Made by a program: the position numbers and the translations under genes | Notes under the pieces: model-generated | Database searches by the model: none | What the model was told of the DNA's origin: nothing | The model's input: only the letters and a program-made list of their open reading frames with translations | NCBI RefSeq assembly: GCF_003287275.1 | Contig: NZ_QEVW01000008.1 | Span: 248,001-312,000, forward strand | From: Paenibacillus taichungensis | GTDB lineage: Bacteria; Bacillota; Bacilli; Paenibacillales; Paenibacillaceae | Direction: 5' to 3' | DNA length: 64,000 nucleotides | Shown here: in pieces, positions 16,590 to 26,112 of the stretch | Layout of the letters: every line of letters starts with the position of its first letter | How positions within the stretch are numbered: position 1 is the stretch's first letter

Positions 16590-19580
16590 TTGACAGAGAA
16601 ATCATCCCTTTTGCTTCAGGAGCAGGAGAAGAATATAGATACCGGCACTGAGCATAGTGCTCGATCTGAACTGACTTATGATCAGCGCAGCTTCATCATG
16701 AATGGAGAACGAGTATTTCTGAACAGTGCCACCATTCATTATTTCCGTATGCCAAGGGAGGAATGGCGGGAGGTTCTAATGAAGGCGAAGTTGGCAGGCA
16801 TGAATTGCATTGATACCTATTTTGCCTGGAACGTGCACGAGCCGGAGGAAGGACAATGGTCGTTCGAAGGAGACAATGATTGCGGTGCCTTTCTGGACCT
16901 GTGTGCAGAGTTGGGCATGTATGTAATCACGAGGCCGGGTCCGTTTATTTGCGCAGAATGGGATTTTGGCGGCTTTCCGTATTGGTTGGAAACGAAGCAG
17001 GGAATCAAGTTCCGGCAAAATAATGAAACCTATCTGTATTATGTAGATTTGTATTTTGACCGAATCATTCCAATCATTCGTGAGCGCCAGCTATCTGTCG
17101 GAGGCACTGTTATTCTCGTGCAGGTCGAGAACGAATACGGCTATCTGATGGATGATGCAGCAGCAAGTGCCCATATGAACCACCTTCGGGACAGCCTGCT
17201 TCAGCGAGAGATTGACGTTCCGCTTATCACCTGTGTAGGGGGCGCGGAGGGAACGATTGAAGGGGCCAACTTCTGGTCAGGTGCCGACGGGCATTATGCG
17301 AAGCTGCGGGAGAAACAGCCGGATACACCGAAGCTCGTTACGGAATTTTGGACTGGATGGTTCGAGAATTGGGGTGGGCCCTCTGCCATTCAGAAGACGG
17401 CGCCACTATTTGAGAAACGTATGATGGAAATTCTTCGCACAGGTTACACCGGAATCAGTCATTACATGTTCTACGGCGGAACCAACTTTGGCGGATACGG
17501 TGGCAGAACCGTGGGCAGCAGCGATATTTTCATGATTACCTCCTACGATTATGATGCACCGCTGAACGAGTACGGGCGGGTAACGGCCAAGTATGCCGTA
17601 GCCAAGACGTTATCCTATTTTGTCGATGCATTTGGCGCATTGCTGATGGAGACGGAGGAAGTACCAGCAGAGCAGATCAAGGTCCGTCATCCGCAAGGCG
17701 TTACTGTACGAGGCAGGTCTAAAGGCAGCGAGAAGATATGGTTCTTGGAGAGTCACAAAGAAGAGCGCGAGACGTTTCACGTCACGCTGGAGGAAGGCCG
17801 GACAATTCCCGTTGCCCTGAACCCAGGGCAGATTATTCCGATACTGGACAGGGTAGAGATTGCCCAAAATGTATACCTGACAGGTGGCACGATGATTACG
17901 GGCAATGAAGTGGTGAACGGAGAATTGACCCTGTTCATCGTTGCGGAGGCGGGACAGCGTTCAGTTGTAGAACTGGAGACAAACGTCTTGAATGTACAGG
18001 GCAGCAGCATGCCAGTACTGGTTGAACGTGATCAGTTAAACGGAGCTTATCGGTTCGAACTGGTACATTTCTGTGAGCCAGGCATCGTTCATCTGGAGGC
18101 AAGTGGTGTCCTCATTCGGTTCGTGGTTCTGGACAAGGCAACGATGGATCGCACGTGGAGAATCAATGGAGGGGGAGGCGCGAAACAGCTGCGTTACGCA
18201 ATCGGATTCGATGATGTAGATGTCTCCCTATCCGGGCAGGTCACGGGTATGATCTCTGATCCGAATCGGAATATTTTACTTCTCGGGAGTTGGGCGGATG
18301 GTGAACGGTCGTTGACTGGACTTGAGTTCATATACGGAGAAGCAAACGATTCACAGAGTGGTATACAGGATGAACATGTTCAGGAGTCAGCCCCAGAAAA
18401 TCAGTATGCTCTGTTCACCATGCCGCCAATGCCACCAAAACTGTCGGATTCCCCTGAGCTGTCTCGTGTGACTTTGACAGCGGAACAGCGTGCTTCGAAT
18501 GGTCAACCAGAGCATTTTTCCCAGTACGGACAGGATTTTGGGTATCTGTTATACGAGTGCGACTTCGACCGTTCGGAGGAAGAAATCACTACCCTTATTC
18601 TGCCGGATCTCCAGGATACGACCAGAATTTATGTTAATCGTGTAGAGCAGGCACTGGTTCGTCAAGTTGGTGCAGCGATTGTTCAGGTGCAGACGACCAA
18701 AGGAAAGAATACACTTCAGGTGCTGGTACAGCATATGGGCAGGCTGAATTTTTCTCCTTATTTGGGTGAAAGCAAAGGCCTAACAGGATCTGTGTACATC
18801 GGTGGTTCCTTTCAGGACATACGCCGGAATTGGCATACGGAGCATGGGGTGGCGCATCTCGATGAAGTGAATCATCTTGAGGATGCCCCACTTCTGAGCA
18901 GAAGCTTTACGCTGGATGGCATGGACCGTGCGATTCTCGTTGGAGCGGTGAGCCAGGGATTGCGCATTAATGGCATGGATGTGCCAATGGAAGGGTATCA
19001 GAACTGGTTTTCGTTCAACACATTGGATCTTTCCCTTTATTTGCGGCATGGAGAGATCAATACGCTGGAGATGCCTTATAGCAGAACGCCGCTGAATCGG
19101 CTGGAACTGATCCTTTACCGGAGTGAAAATGAGCTGAAGGATTGGCGCATGGCAGGTACGGATGCCCTGCTTCCACGACAATGGGGATTATATGAGCCAC
19201 CGAACGTTTCAAGTTATGTCGATACCTATCGGCAGGATGCGGACTATAGTGGCAATTGGAATGCCATGTCGGTGGGCAATGGTTCGTACGGTCAACCTGT
19301 CTGGTACCGCTGGCGTTTTTCCAAGTCAGCTGTGCCCGAACACTTCCGAGTGAACCTGATGCTTCGTCTTACCGGGATGAGCAAGGGAACAATTCATCTG
19401 AACGGGCACCATCTGGGACGTTATTGGCAGATCGGTCCGCAAGAGGATTACAAAATTCCGGTATCCTGGCTGCAGGATGAGAATGAATTGCTGTTATTTG
19501 ATGAGGAAGGTCGAACGCCAGAACGGGTGCGTTTCTTGTATGATAACTTGTCCCAGTATCCATGGGGTGTGGTTGAGTAA
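16590..19580 (+). CDS. GH35 beta-galactosidase, cytoplasmic
   Basis: A 996-aa glycoside hydrolase family 35 enzyme, longer than the 580-700 aa of simple members because of extra C-terminal beta-sandwich (galactose-binding-like) modules. The TIM barrel begins SFIMNGERVFLNSATIHYFR. The acid/base Glu is near 182 (VQVENEYGY) and the nucleophile Glu near 252 (LVTEFWTGWF). No signal peptide, so it should cleave terminal beta-galactose from imported oligosaccharides. The start is TTG with AAGGAGGG 7 bp upstream. It lies between two galactan-type GH30 genes, supporting an arabinogalactan pathway. Confidence 0.93.
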   Translation: MTEKSSLLLQEQEKNIDTGTEHSARSELTYDQRSFIMNGERVFLNSATIHYFRMPREEWREVLMKAKLAGMNCIDTYFAWNVHEPEEGQWSFEGDNDCGAFLDLCAELGMYVITRPGPFICAEWDFGGFPYWLETKQGIKFRQNNETYLYYVDLYFDRIIPIIRERQLSVGGTVILVQVENEYGYLMDDAAASAHMNHLRDSLLQREIDVPLITCVGGAEGTIEGANFWSGADGHYAKLREKQPDTPKLVTEFWTGWFENWGGPSAIQKTAPLFEKRMMEILRTGYTGISHYMFYGGTNFGGYGGRTVGSSDIFMITSYDYDAPLNEYGRVTAKYAVAKTLSYFVDAFGALLMETEEVPAEQIKVRHPQGVTVRGRSKGSEKIWFLESHKEERETFHVTLEEGRTIPVALNPGQIIPILDRVEIAQNVYLTGGTMITGNEVVNGELTLFIVAEAGQRSVVELETNVLNVQGSSMPVLVERDQLNGAYRFELVHFCEPGIVHLEASGVLIRFVVLDKATMDRTWRINGGGGAKQLRYAIGFDDVDVSLSGQVTGMISDPNRNILLLGSWADGERSLTGLEFIYGEANDSQSGIQDEHVQESAPENQYALFTMPPMPPKLSDSPELSRVTLTAEQRASNGQPEHFSQYGQDFGYLLYECDFDRSEEEITTLILPDLQDTTRIYVNRVEQALVRQVGAAIVQVQTTKGKNTLQVLVQHMGRLNFSPYLGESKGLTGSVYIGGSFQDIRRNWHTEHGVAHLDEVNHLEDAPLLSRSFTLDGMDRAILVGAVSQGLRINGMDVPMEGYQNWFSFNTLDLSLYLRHGEINTLEMPYSRTPLNRLELILYRSENELKDWRMAGTDALLPRQWGLYEPPNVSSYVDTYRQDADYSGNWNAMSVGNGSYGQPVWYRWRFSKSAVPEHFRVNLMLRLTGMSKGTIHLNGHHLGRYWQIGPQEDYKIPVSWLQDENELLLFDEEGRTPERVRFLYDNLSQYPWGVVE

Positions 19581-19683
19581 ATCTTCTTTTCATTGAACCG
19601 TATAAGAAGAATTGGGTCTGTTCTAACCAGTCGTGTCCTGTTCTAGAGGTTCCCAATTATTCTTTTAACCTCTCTTTGCGGAG

Positions 19684-19728
19684 ACTGCTCGGATAATTGA
19701 ATCTATAGATTCTGAATCTCCGGGCAGT
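19684..19728 (+). terminator. hairpin downstream of the GH35 gene, possible terminator
   Basis: ACTGCTCGGA pairs with TCCGGGCAGT (one G-U pair), enclosing the palindrome AATCTATAGATT. The following sequence (TCTTGC) is not a clear T tract, so termination strength is uncertain. Confidence 0.4.
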
Positions 19729-19772
19729 TCTTGCAAGGTGAATGGACGGTGAGGACAGCTAGTATTGTTTAT

Positions 19773-19786
19773 TGAAACCGTTTACA
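19773..19786. promoter_or_regulatory. candidate cre (CcpA) or LacI-family box before the GH43 gene
   Basis: TGAAACCGTTTACA matches the degenerate cre palindrome at 13 of 14 positions, including the central CG. It also resembles the local TGAAACC-TTTCA boxes at 11 of 14. It lies about 90 bp before the GH43 start. Either catabolite repression or the local regulator could act here. Confidence 0.5.
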
Positions 19787-19830
19787 TAATGAGGGTTTGC
19801 GGGCTACGTAGTCTTTGGAGGGGGTGATGT

Positions 19831-19866
19831 TTGGCAAAAGATATGCCTGTCCCACATTTTCGATAA
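19831..19866 (+). CDS. possible 11-codon leader peptide before the GH43 gene
   Basis: TTG start with GGAGGGGG 6 bp upstream; it encodes MAKDMPVPHFR and then TAA, ending 11 bp before the GH43 start. Its stop codon overlaps the start of the AAGGAG site used by the GH43 gene. The strong ribosome site otherwise has no gene. It may be a translational coupler or chance. Confidence 0.25.
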   Translation: MAKDMPVPHFR

Positions 19867-19877
19867 GGAGATGACCC

Positions 19878-21212
19878 ATGTTCACAAGGAAAAGATGGAG
19901 CACAAGATTATTCAAAACTTGTAAGTCCGGCATGATCATGCTGCTTGGAGCATTGCTTCTATTCATCACGTTATTCCCGAATACAGCCAGAGCAGCAACA
20001 AGTGTTTACACGATTTCGGCTTTTACCAATACGAGTGAATCCAATCTGTATATCTATGAATCCTACAATGCGACTAATTACGGTTTGCTTAAAGGGCCTG
20101 CATATACACCCCCGGCCAATCTGATCCGAGATCCCAGCATCATGAAGCATACGGATGGGCTGTATTATGTCGTTTATACCACGAACTGGTCAGGCAATAC
20201 GATTGGCATCGCATCCAGCACGGATAAGGTGAATTGGACGTTTGTCCGTAATATTACCCTATCTGGACCCACCACGATTGCGCATACCTGGGCACCGGAA
20301 TGGTTCAAAGACAGCAACGGAAGTCTGAACATCATCGTGTCCATCTCCCCAGGCAACTATGAGAACTTCAAACCTTATGTCATCACGGCGACCAATTCAA
20401 CCTTGTCTTCCACAACATGGTCTGCTGCCACAGAGCTTGCAGGTCTTGCCCCCAACTACATCGATACCTTCATCGTTAAGACCGGCTTAACCTATCACGC
20501 ATTCACCAAGAATGAAACCACCAAGTATATCGAATATGCTACATCTACTTCCCTCACCGGACCTTACACATTCAAAGGGACAGGGGATTGGGCTGGCTGG
20601 GGTTCCTGGGTAGAGGGACCTGCGCTTGTCCAGCTGGATAACGGTTCCTGGCGAATCTATTTTGACGGATACTCTACACAAAAATATTATTACAGCGACT
20701 CTGCCGACGGATTTCAGACCTGGAGTGCAAAGCAGGAGCTTGCCGGTCTGACCGGGTTGGTTCGGCACATGACCGTGTTGAAGGAGACAGGACAACCGGG
20801 TGATATTCGAAGGCTGGAATCGTACAATGCTCCGGGCAGCTATATTCGCCATTACAACTATCAGGCCCGCATGGACACCAACGTCAGCCCTGCGGAGGAT
20901 GCACAGTTTCGCATCGTTCCTGGACTGGCTGATTCATCAGCGGTATCGTTCGAATCCATCAATTATCCGGGCTACTTCCTGAGGCATTACAACTATGACA
21001 TTGTACTTGTGAAAAATGATGGCAGCGCAGCCTTCAAAAGTGATGCCACGTTCAAGCGTGTTAATGGGCTTGCCAATTCTTCATGGACTTCTTACGTATC
21101 CTCGAATTACCCAGACCGTTATTTGAGACATGTGAACAACATGCTGCGGCTGGAACCGATCGTAACCGCGGTTGACAAATCGGACGCCACCTTCAGGGAG
21201 ACAGCACAATAA
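19878..21212 (+). CDS. secreted GH43-like glycosidase with CBM42 (AbfB) domain
   Basis: A 444-aa exported enzyme. A long signal peptide ends in NTARA (cleavage after about residue 39). Residues about 45-300 form a five-bladed beta-propeller of the GH43 type. Candidate residues are base Asp85 (LIRDPSIMK), pKa-modulating Asp near 196 (NYIDTFI) and acid Glu near 246 (SWVEGPAL). Residues about 310-444 are an AbfB/CBM42 arabinose-binding beta-trefoil with repeats SYIRHYNYQ, YFLRHYNYD and RYLRHVNNM. A role in removing or binding arabinofuranose side chains fits the module; exo-galactanase activity is an alternative. AAGGAG lies 7 bp before ATG. Confidence 0.87.
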   Translation: MFTRKRWSTRLFKTCKSGMIMLLGALLLFITLFPNTARAATSVYTISAFTNTSESNLYIYESYNATNYGLLKGPAYTPPANLIRDPSIMKHTDGLYYVVYTTNWSGNTIGIASSTDKVNWTFVRNITLSGPTTIAHTWAPEWFKDSNGSLNIIVSISPGNYENFKPYVITATNSTLSSTTWSAATELAGLAPNYIDTFIVKTGLTYHAFTKNETTKYIEYATSTSLTGPYTFKGTGDWAGWGSWVEGPALVQLDNGSWRIYFDGYSTQKYYYSDSADGFQTWSAKQELAGLTGLVRHMTVLKETGQPGDIRRLESYNAPGSYIRHYNYQARMDTNVSPAEDAQFRIVPGLADSSAVSFESINYPGYFLRHYNYDIVLVKNDGSAAFKSDATFKRVNGLANSSWTSYVSSNYPDRYLRHVNNMLRLEPIVTAVDKSDATFRETAQ

Positions 21213-21258
21213 AGCATGAAAAGACTCCATTTAACTCATTTTAGAAGGAGTGAATCGA

Positions 21259-23097
21259 ATGAAATGGTTGAAACGATTGGGTGCTCTACTGCTGGCTGGA
21301 AGTCTTATAACAGGGGGATTGGGTACGGAAGCATCCGCCGCGGGTTCTTATACAGCTACGGCTGATCCCTCGAAGCAATATCAGACCATCGAAGGTTGGG
21401 GAACATCCCTTGCCTGGTGGGGCAAAGTGGTTGGGGAGTACTCCAACCGGGATGAATATGTAGAAAAGATGTTTAGCCCAACAACCGGACTAGGTCTGAA
21501 CGTCCTTCGTTACAACATTGGAGGCGGCGATAATCCTGCATCAAACGTGCTGGAATATCGCAAAGCCGTGCCGGGATATCAGCCTTCCCCGGGCGTGTAT
21601 GACTGGAATGCAGATGCCAATCAGAGGTATATGCTCCAAGCCGCCAAATCATATGGAGTCAACGTCTTTGAAGCCTTTGCGAACTCGGCACCCTATTGGA
21701 TGACTATTAGCGGAAGTGTGTCCGGTGCCGCGAATGGTGGCAACAATCTCAAGCCGGATTATTATGATGATTTTGCAGATTATCTCACAGAGGTCGTGAA
21801 GCATTTCAGAGATAACTGGGGCATCACGTTTGACACAGTTACCCCGCTCAATGAACCGATCTCCACTTGGTGGAAGCTGGGCAATAATCAGGAGGGTATG
21901 CATTTTGATCGGGCAGATCAAAACACGATTCTGAGCCAGTTGCAATCTTCACTTACAGCAAAGGGATTGTCCACGAAGCTAAGCGCACCAGAAGAATACA
22001 GTCTGGATGACACAACCACTTCCTTCAACAGTTACAGCAGTGCAGTGAAGTCTGCGATCAGTCAGATTAACACACATACCTATGGCGGAAGCAATCGTGT
22101 ATCATTGCGGAATACAGCGACTTCAGCGGGAAAACATCTCTGGACCTCAGAATATGGAGACGGGGATGCCAGTGGACTAACGATGTCACGCACAATCCTT
22201 AAGGATTTACGCAACATGGGGGCGAGTGCGTGGGTGTACTGGCAGGCCGTAGATAGTGCGGATGGCTGGGGATTTTTCAAAAACGTACTGAATAACACGC
22301 AAACGACCAGCTACACCGTGAATCAGAAATATTATGTCATGGGCAACTACAGCAAGTTTATTCGTCCCGGAACCAAGATCATTGGTATGAGTGATGCCAA
22401 TACGCTTGCTGCCTATGATGCTGCTTCAGGTAAAGTAGTGCTGGTGACTACCAATTCGGATTCGAGTGATACAACGGTGACGTACGATTTGAGTCAGTTT
22501 ACAAGTGTTGGATCGTCTGCTCAAGTACACCGAACATCCTCTACGGAGAAGTTGCAGCAATTGACCAACATCAACATTCAGAATAAAAAGTTTACAGCGA
22601 CCGCCAAAGCAGGCTCGGTTACAACCTATGTCATATCCGGCGCGACGTATAACGGCAGTACAGGATATGAATCCGGGGCGATCTATAAGCTGATCAATCG
22701 GAACAGTGATCTCGCTCTGGATGTGAATGGAGCTTCCACTGCCGGGGGTGCAACGATCATCCAGTGGAACGACAATGGCGCAGCAAACCAACAATGGAAG
22801 TTGGAGTCTGCGGGCAACGGTTATTATAAGATCCGTAACGTAGGCAGTGGTCTGATGCTGGATGTGAATCAGAGCTCAACTCAAGGAGGCGCAGCCCTGA
22901 TTCAATGGCAGGATAATGGGGGCAACAATCAACAGTGGTTACCGGTGGATGTCGGAGGATATCTTGTGCTCGTGAACCGCAATAGCGGCTTAACCGTTGA
23001 TATCAACCAGAGCTCCACAACCGCTGGTGCCTCGACCATTCAATGGGCAGACAATGGTGGGGCCAATCAGCAATGGAGCTTGGTCAAAGTGAATTAG
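21259..23097 (+). CDS. secreted GH30 glycoside hydrolase with CBM13 ricin-type lectin domain
   Basis: A 612-aa exported paralogue of the enzyme at 14895. Signal peptide about 1-28 (ends TEASAA). GH30 catalytic domain from EGWGTSLAWWG. Acid/base Glu near 199 (TPLNEPISTWW), nucleophile Glu near 298 (HLWTSEYGDG). The C-terminal region, about 475-612, is a ricin-B-like beta-trefoil with three QxW repeats (NQQWKL, NQQWLP, NQQWSL), a sugar-binding module. The start was moved to ATG 21259, 8 bp after AAGGAG. It follows the GH43 gene by 46 bp, so the two secreted enzymes probably share a transcript. Likely endo-beta-1,6-galactanase by the GH30 branch; not proven. Confidence 0.88.
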   Translation: MKWLKRLGALLLAGSLITGGLGTEASAAGSYTATADPSKQYQTIEGWGTSLAWWGKVVGEYSNRDEYVEKMFSPTTGLGLNVLRYNIGGGDNPASNVLEYRKAVPGYQPSPGVYDWNADANQRYMLQAAKSYGVNVFEAFANSAPYWMTISGSVSGAANGGNNLKPDYYDDFADYLTEVVKHFRDNWGITFDTVTPLNEPISTWWKLGNNQEGMHFDRADQNTILSQLQSSLTAKGLSTKLSAPEEYSLDDTTTSFNSYSSAVKSAISQINTHTYGGSNRVSLRNTATSAGKHLWTSEYGDGDASGLTMSRTILKDLRNMGASAWVYWQAVDSADGWGFFKNVLNNTQTTSYTVNQKYYVMGNYSKFIRPGTKIIGMSDANTLAAYDAASGKVVLVTTNSDSSDTTVTYDLSQFTSVGSSAQVHRTSSTEKLQQLTNINIQNKKFTATAKAGSVTTYVISGATYNGSTGYESGAIYKLINRNSDLALDVNGASTAGGATIIQWNDNGAANQQWKLESAGNGYYKIRNVGSGLMLDVNQSSTQGGAALIQWQDNGGNNQQWLPVDVGGYLVLVNRNSGLTVDINQSSTTAGASTIQWADNGGANQQWSLVKVN

Positions 23098-23143
23098 CAA
23101 TGGCTGTGCGACCTGTTTATTTCGATTAGATTTGGTTCATGGT

Positions 23144-23199
23144 ACTCCTTTCTTGAAACATGGTGCGCTATACCACACGGCACGGTTCAAGAAAGGAGT
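23144..23199. terminator. 14-bp inverted repeat between convergent genes, bidirectional terminator candidate
   Basis: ACTCCTTTCTTGAA (23144-23157) is exactly complementary to TTCAAGAAAGGAGT (23186-23199). The 28-nt loop holds a small TGGT/ACCA pair. It sits just after the GH30 gene and abuts the stop codon of the minus-strand oxidase. No T tract follows on either side. Confidence 0.6.
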
Positions 23200-24354
23200 T
23201 CACCCCGATATATGGCTACCAAATCGGGAAAGAGCAAATCGTCCGATATCCTGATCCGTATGCCCTGTTTGCACCAAGTCAGACAATATTTTGCCTACTG
23301 CACTTGCGAATTTGAAGCCATGACCGGAGAATCCGCCTGCCAGCCATACATGGTTATGGGCGGGGTGACGGTCAATAATAAAATCCTCATCCGATGTGAA
23401 CTCGTATTTGCATACCGCACCACGCTTCAGCTTTCCGGCTGCCAGAGGCATCCGAAGTTCAAGCAATCTCCGCAGATCACCCTCATCCGTTTCATCAGAG
23501 CCAAATGGAGCCAGTGTACCGCCTGGTGTCCACTCTTGCCCCGTATCGTGACGTCCAATTTTCAGACCCGACCCGCAAATGCTTGGAAATCCATAATATC
23601 CACCTTCTTTTCCAGCCAGCGTGAAACCGGGAAAGTGATCCTCGGCGAACAATGCCTCCGGTGCATCGAACCATCCCACGGTTTTGCGTACAGCTCGAAT
23701 GGGTAGGTTCACGAATGGTTTCAGCGTCTGAAACCATGCTCCGGCACTGAGGATAACCTGGTTCGCATAATACGTCTCGCCAGCAGATGTGATGACTCCA
23801 ACAGAATCTGGGCTACACTCGATATGTTCAACACGTGTATGCGTTAAGAGAGTGGCACCCGATGCTTCGGCTGCCTGACGGAAAGCGAGCACGCAGCGTT
23901 CACTGAACAAATATCCTGCATCAGGCTCATACATTCCCTCGTAATGTTCAGGGACTTCAATGCCTGGCCAGCGTTTCATGATTTCGGTTGCGCGCAAGGT
24001 TTCATACCGAATCCCCGCATCGTCAGCATGGGTTAAACGATTATGAAAAGAATAGATGTCCGGGTCAACTATATTCAAGACGCCCGAGGGTACAAGCAAT
24101 TTGGCCCCGGTAGTATCCTCCAGTTCTTCCCACAGTTCCTGCGCCAGAAGTGCCATCGCTATATAATCAGGTCCCCCGCTATACACATGGCGGATAAGCC
24201 GTGGTTCTCCGTGATGGCTGCCTTCCGTATGCGGAGGATCAAAGGCATCCATCAGCAATGTTTTTAATCCGCTGCGCGATAGATAATAACCTGCACTCAT
24301 GCCCATCGATCCGGCTCCAACGATAATGACATCATAGGAATGTGATATAACCAT
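23200..24354 (-). CDS. monomeric sarcosine oxidase / N-methyltryptophan oxidase family FAD enzyme
   Basis: A 384-aa FAD-dependent amine oxidase (DAO superfamily). The dinucleotide motif VIIVGAGSMGMS lies at 9-20. The substrate-side segment GSHHGEPRLIRHVY resembles SoxA/SolA. Cys315 in RGAVCKYEFTSDEDFIID matches by position and motif the Cys that covalently binds 8-methyl-FAD in this family. Members oxidise N-methylated or secondary amino acids, releasing H2O2 and an aldehyde. It is transcribed divergently from the lyase/amidohydrolase/transporter operon, which may supply its substrate. AAGGAGGG lies only 1-2 bp before the only plausible ATG. Confidence 0.88.
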   Translation of the reverse strand: MVISHSYDVIIVGAGSMGMSAGYYLSRSGLKTLLMDAFDPPHTEGSHHGEPRLIRHVYSGGPDYIAMALLAQELWEELEDTTGAKLLVPSGVLNIVDPDIYSFHNRLTHADDAGIRYETLRATEIMKRWPGIEVPEHYEGMYEPDAGYLFSERCVLAFRQAAEASGATLLTHTRVEHIECSPDSVGVITSAGETYYANQVILSAGAWFQTLKPFVNLPIRAVRKTVGWFDAPEALFAEDHFPGFTLAGKEGGYYGFPSICGSGLKIGRHDTGQEWTPGGTLAPFGSDETDEGDLRRLLELRMPLAAGKLKRGAVCKYEFTSDEDFIIDRHPAHNHVWLAGGFSGHGFKFASAVGKILSDLVQTGHTDQDIGRFALSRFGSHISG

Positions 24355-24585
24355 CCCTCCTTCCGCTTATTTATCTCAGACCAATCGTATACAGGATAAT
24401 CTAGTCTTCAAATCTGCAGCAGTCAATAGAACCGGTTATAGAGAAAGCCGATACGACAATAGAAAAAATTGATTAAGGATAAAGTTGTATGTATACCAAA
24501 ATAGTGGTAGAGTTTTGAACTAAACATTCCAACCTGATTAGTCGGTATTTCAGATCTCTGTAAATTCAGATGAAGAACAAGGAAG

Positions 24586-26094
24586 GTGAAGTCAACGTCA
24601 ACGAATCCAACACAAACGTCTGGTTTTCCCAGTCAAACCTATGCCGAAATTGTACTTAAACCCGCCTATAATCAGGCCACAAAGCATCTGCTGAACCCCA
24701 TGATGGCCGTAAACAAAGCACATCTGATTATGCTCCGTGAGCAAAACATCATTTCGGAAGAAGAGGCGTGCCATATCGCTTCGGCTATACAAAGTCTGGA
24801 TGTGGATGGGCTCCGAACGAGCGAATATTCCTCCCACGTTGAAGATTTGTTCTACCAAGTTGAAGTTGAACTAGATAAGCTCGGCGGACCCTCTGTCGGG
24901 AATCTGCATTTAGCCAGAAGCCGCAACGATATGGGAATTGCCATGTATCGTATGGTGCTGAGGGAGAAGCTGAACTCAACGATTTCCTCAGGGCTGTTAT
25001 TACACAGAAGCCTAAGAAAGTTTGCATTACGTCATATCAATACCCTCATGATTGCTCACACGCATACCCAACAAGCCCAGCCGACAACACTTGCCCATTA
25101 CATCTGTGCCGTTAGTGATTCCCTTGAACGGGATCTTAATCGGTTGAGATCCGCCTATGCAGGCTGCAATCGCAGCAGTCTTGGTGCGGCTGCGCTCACC
25201 ACTTCTGGATTTCCGGTCTGTCGAGGCCGGACCGCAGAACTGCTTGGCTTTGATGGCATTATTGAGAATGCCTATGATGCCGTCAGCGGTGCGGATTATG
25301 CAGGTGAAGCCGCCTCTGTAGCCCAGCTTGCAGCTATCAATCTGGGGCGTTTCGTTCAGGATCTGCTGTTATGGTGCACACAGGAATATGGTGCATTAAT
25401 TGTAGCTGCCCCTTACGTTCAGATTAGTTCCATCATGCCGCAAAAACGGAATCCGGTATCGATTGAACACACCCGTTCACTCCTTTCAAGTGCCAAAGGG
25501 GATGCAGCAACTGCGCTTAATATGATGCATAACACGCCCTTTGGCGACATTGTAGATACCGAAGATGATATGCAGCCCTATATATGGAGAAGTCTGAATA
25601 CGCTTGGATCTGTATACCGCTTGCTGTCCGAAGTCATGGATACCCTTAAGGTCAATGTGTCATTGCTGCGTGAACGGGCAGAGCATAGCTTCGCCACGGT
25701 TACCGAACTTGCAGATACATTGGTTCGCACAGAAGGATTATCGTTTCGACAAGCTCATTCCATCGTGAGCCGCATTGTAACACAGCTGACTGAGTCCGGT
25801 ACTTCCATTTCGGGATTGAACTGGGATGTTGTGAATACAGCGATTCAGGAGATTGCCGCCAAGCCGCTTGCCCTAACCTTTGAGCAATTAGAGGAAGCAA
25901 TATCTCCCGAGCATTTTGTACACATTCGGCATGTGCGTGGTGGACCGAATCCGGAGGAAGTGGCAAGAGCATTGGAGGCTCAATCGCTCCGTCTTGACAC
26001 ACAGGAACAATGGAGTCTCGGCACCACCAATAAACTCCGTTCCGTAGATGCGAATCTGGATTTAATTCTAAACGGTTGGCTTAACCAAACCTAA
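24586..26094 (+). CDS. argininosuccinate-lyase-like fumarase/aspartase-superfamily lyase
   Basis: A 502-aa member of the fumarase/aspartase superfamily, ASL branch. Seen: HLARSRNDMG near 108-117 (the ASL SRND motif), a general-base region AHTHTQQAQP with His near 160, and the catalytic loop SSIMPQKRNP at 281-290. Divergent points are LARSRNDMG where biosynthetic ASL usually has TGRSRNDQ, and the lack of argG nearby. A C-N lyase acting on another succinyl- or aspartyl-type adduct, in catabolism, is therefore plausible. The start is GTG with a poor ribosome site. It is the first gene of an operon with an amidohydrolase (18 bp gap) and a CUT1 transporter. Confidence 0.85.
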   Translation: MKSTSTNPTQTSGFPSQTYAEIVLKPAYNQATKHLLNPMMAVNKAHLIMLREQNIISEEEACHIASAIQSLDVDGLRTSEYSSHVEDLFYQVEVELDKLGGPSVGNLHLARSRNDMGIAMYRMVLREKLNSTISSGLLLHRSLRKFALRHINTLMIAHTHTQQAQPTTLAHYICAVSDSLERDLNRLRSAYAGCNRSSLGAAALTTSGFPVCRGRTAELLGFDGIIENAYDAVSGADYAGEAASVAQLAAINLGRFVQDLLLWCTQEYGALIVAAPYVQISSIMPQKRNPVSIEHTRSLLSSAKGDAATALNMMHNTPFGDIVDTEDDMQPYIWRSLNTLGSVYRLLSEVMDTLKVNVSLLRERAEHSFATVTELADTLVRTEGLSFRQAHSIVSRIVTQLTESGTSISGLNWDVVNTAIQEIAAKPLALTFEQLEEAISPEHFVHIRHVRGGPNPEEVARALEAQSLRLDTQEQWSLGTTNKLRSVDANLDLILNGWLNQT

Positions 26095-26112
26095 ACGGAA
26101 GGAGCAAAATCA

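Noticed and set aside
24491..24512. TACC-N8-GGTA repeat in the divergent region between the oxidase and the lyase
   Set aside because: Too short and imperfect to call an operator without comparative data.
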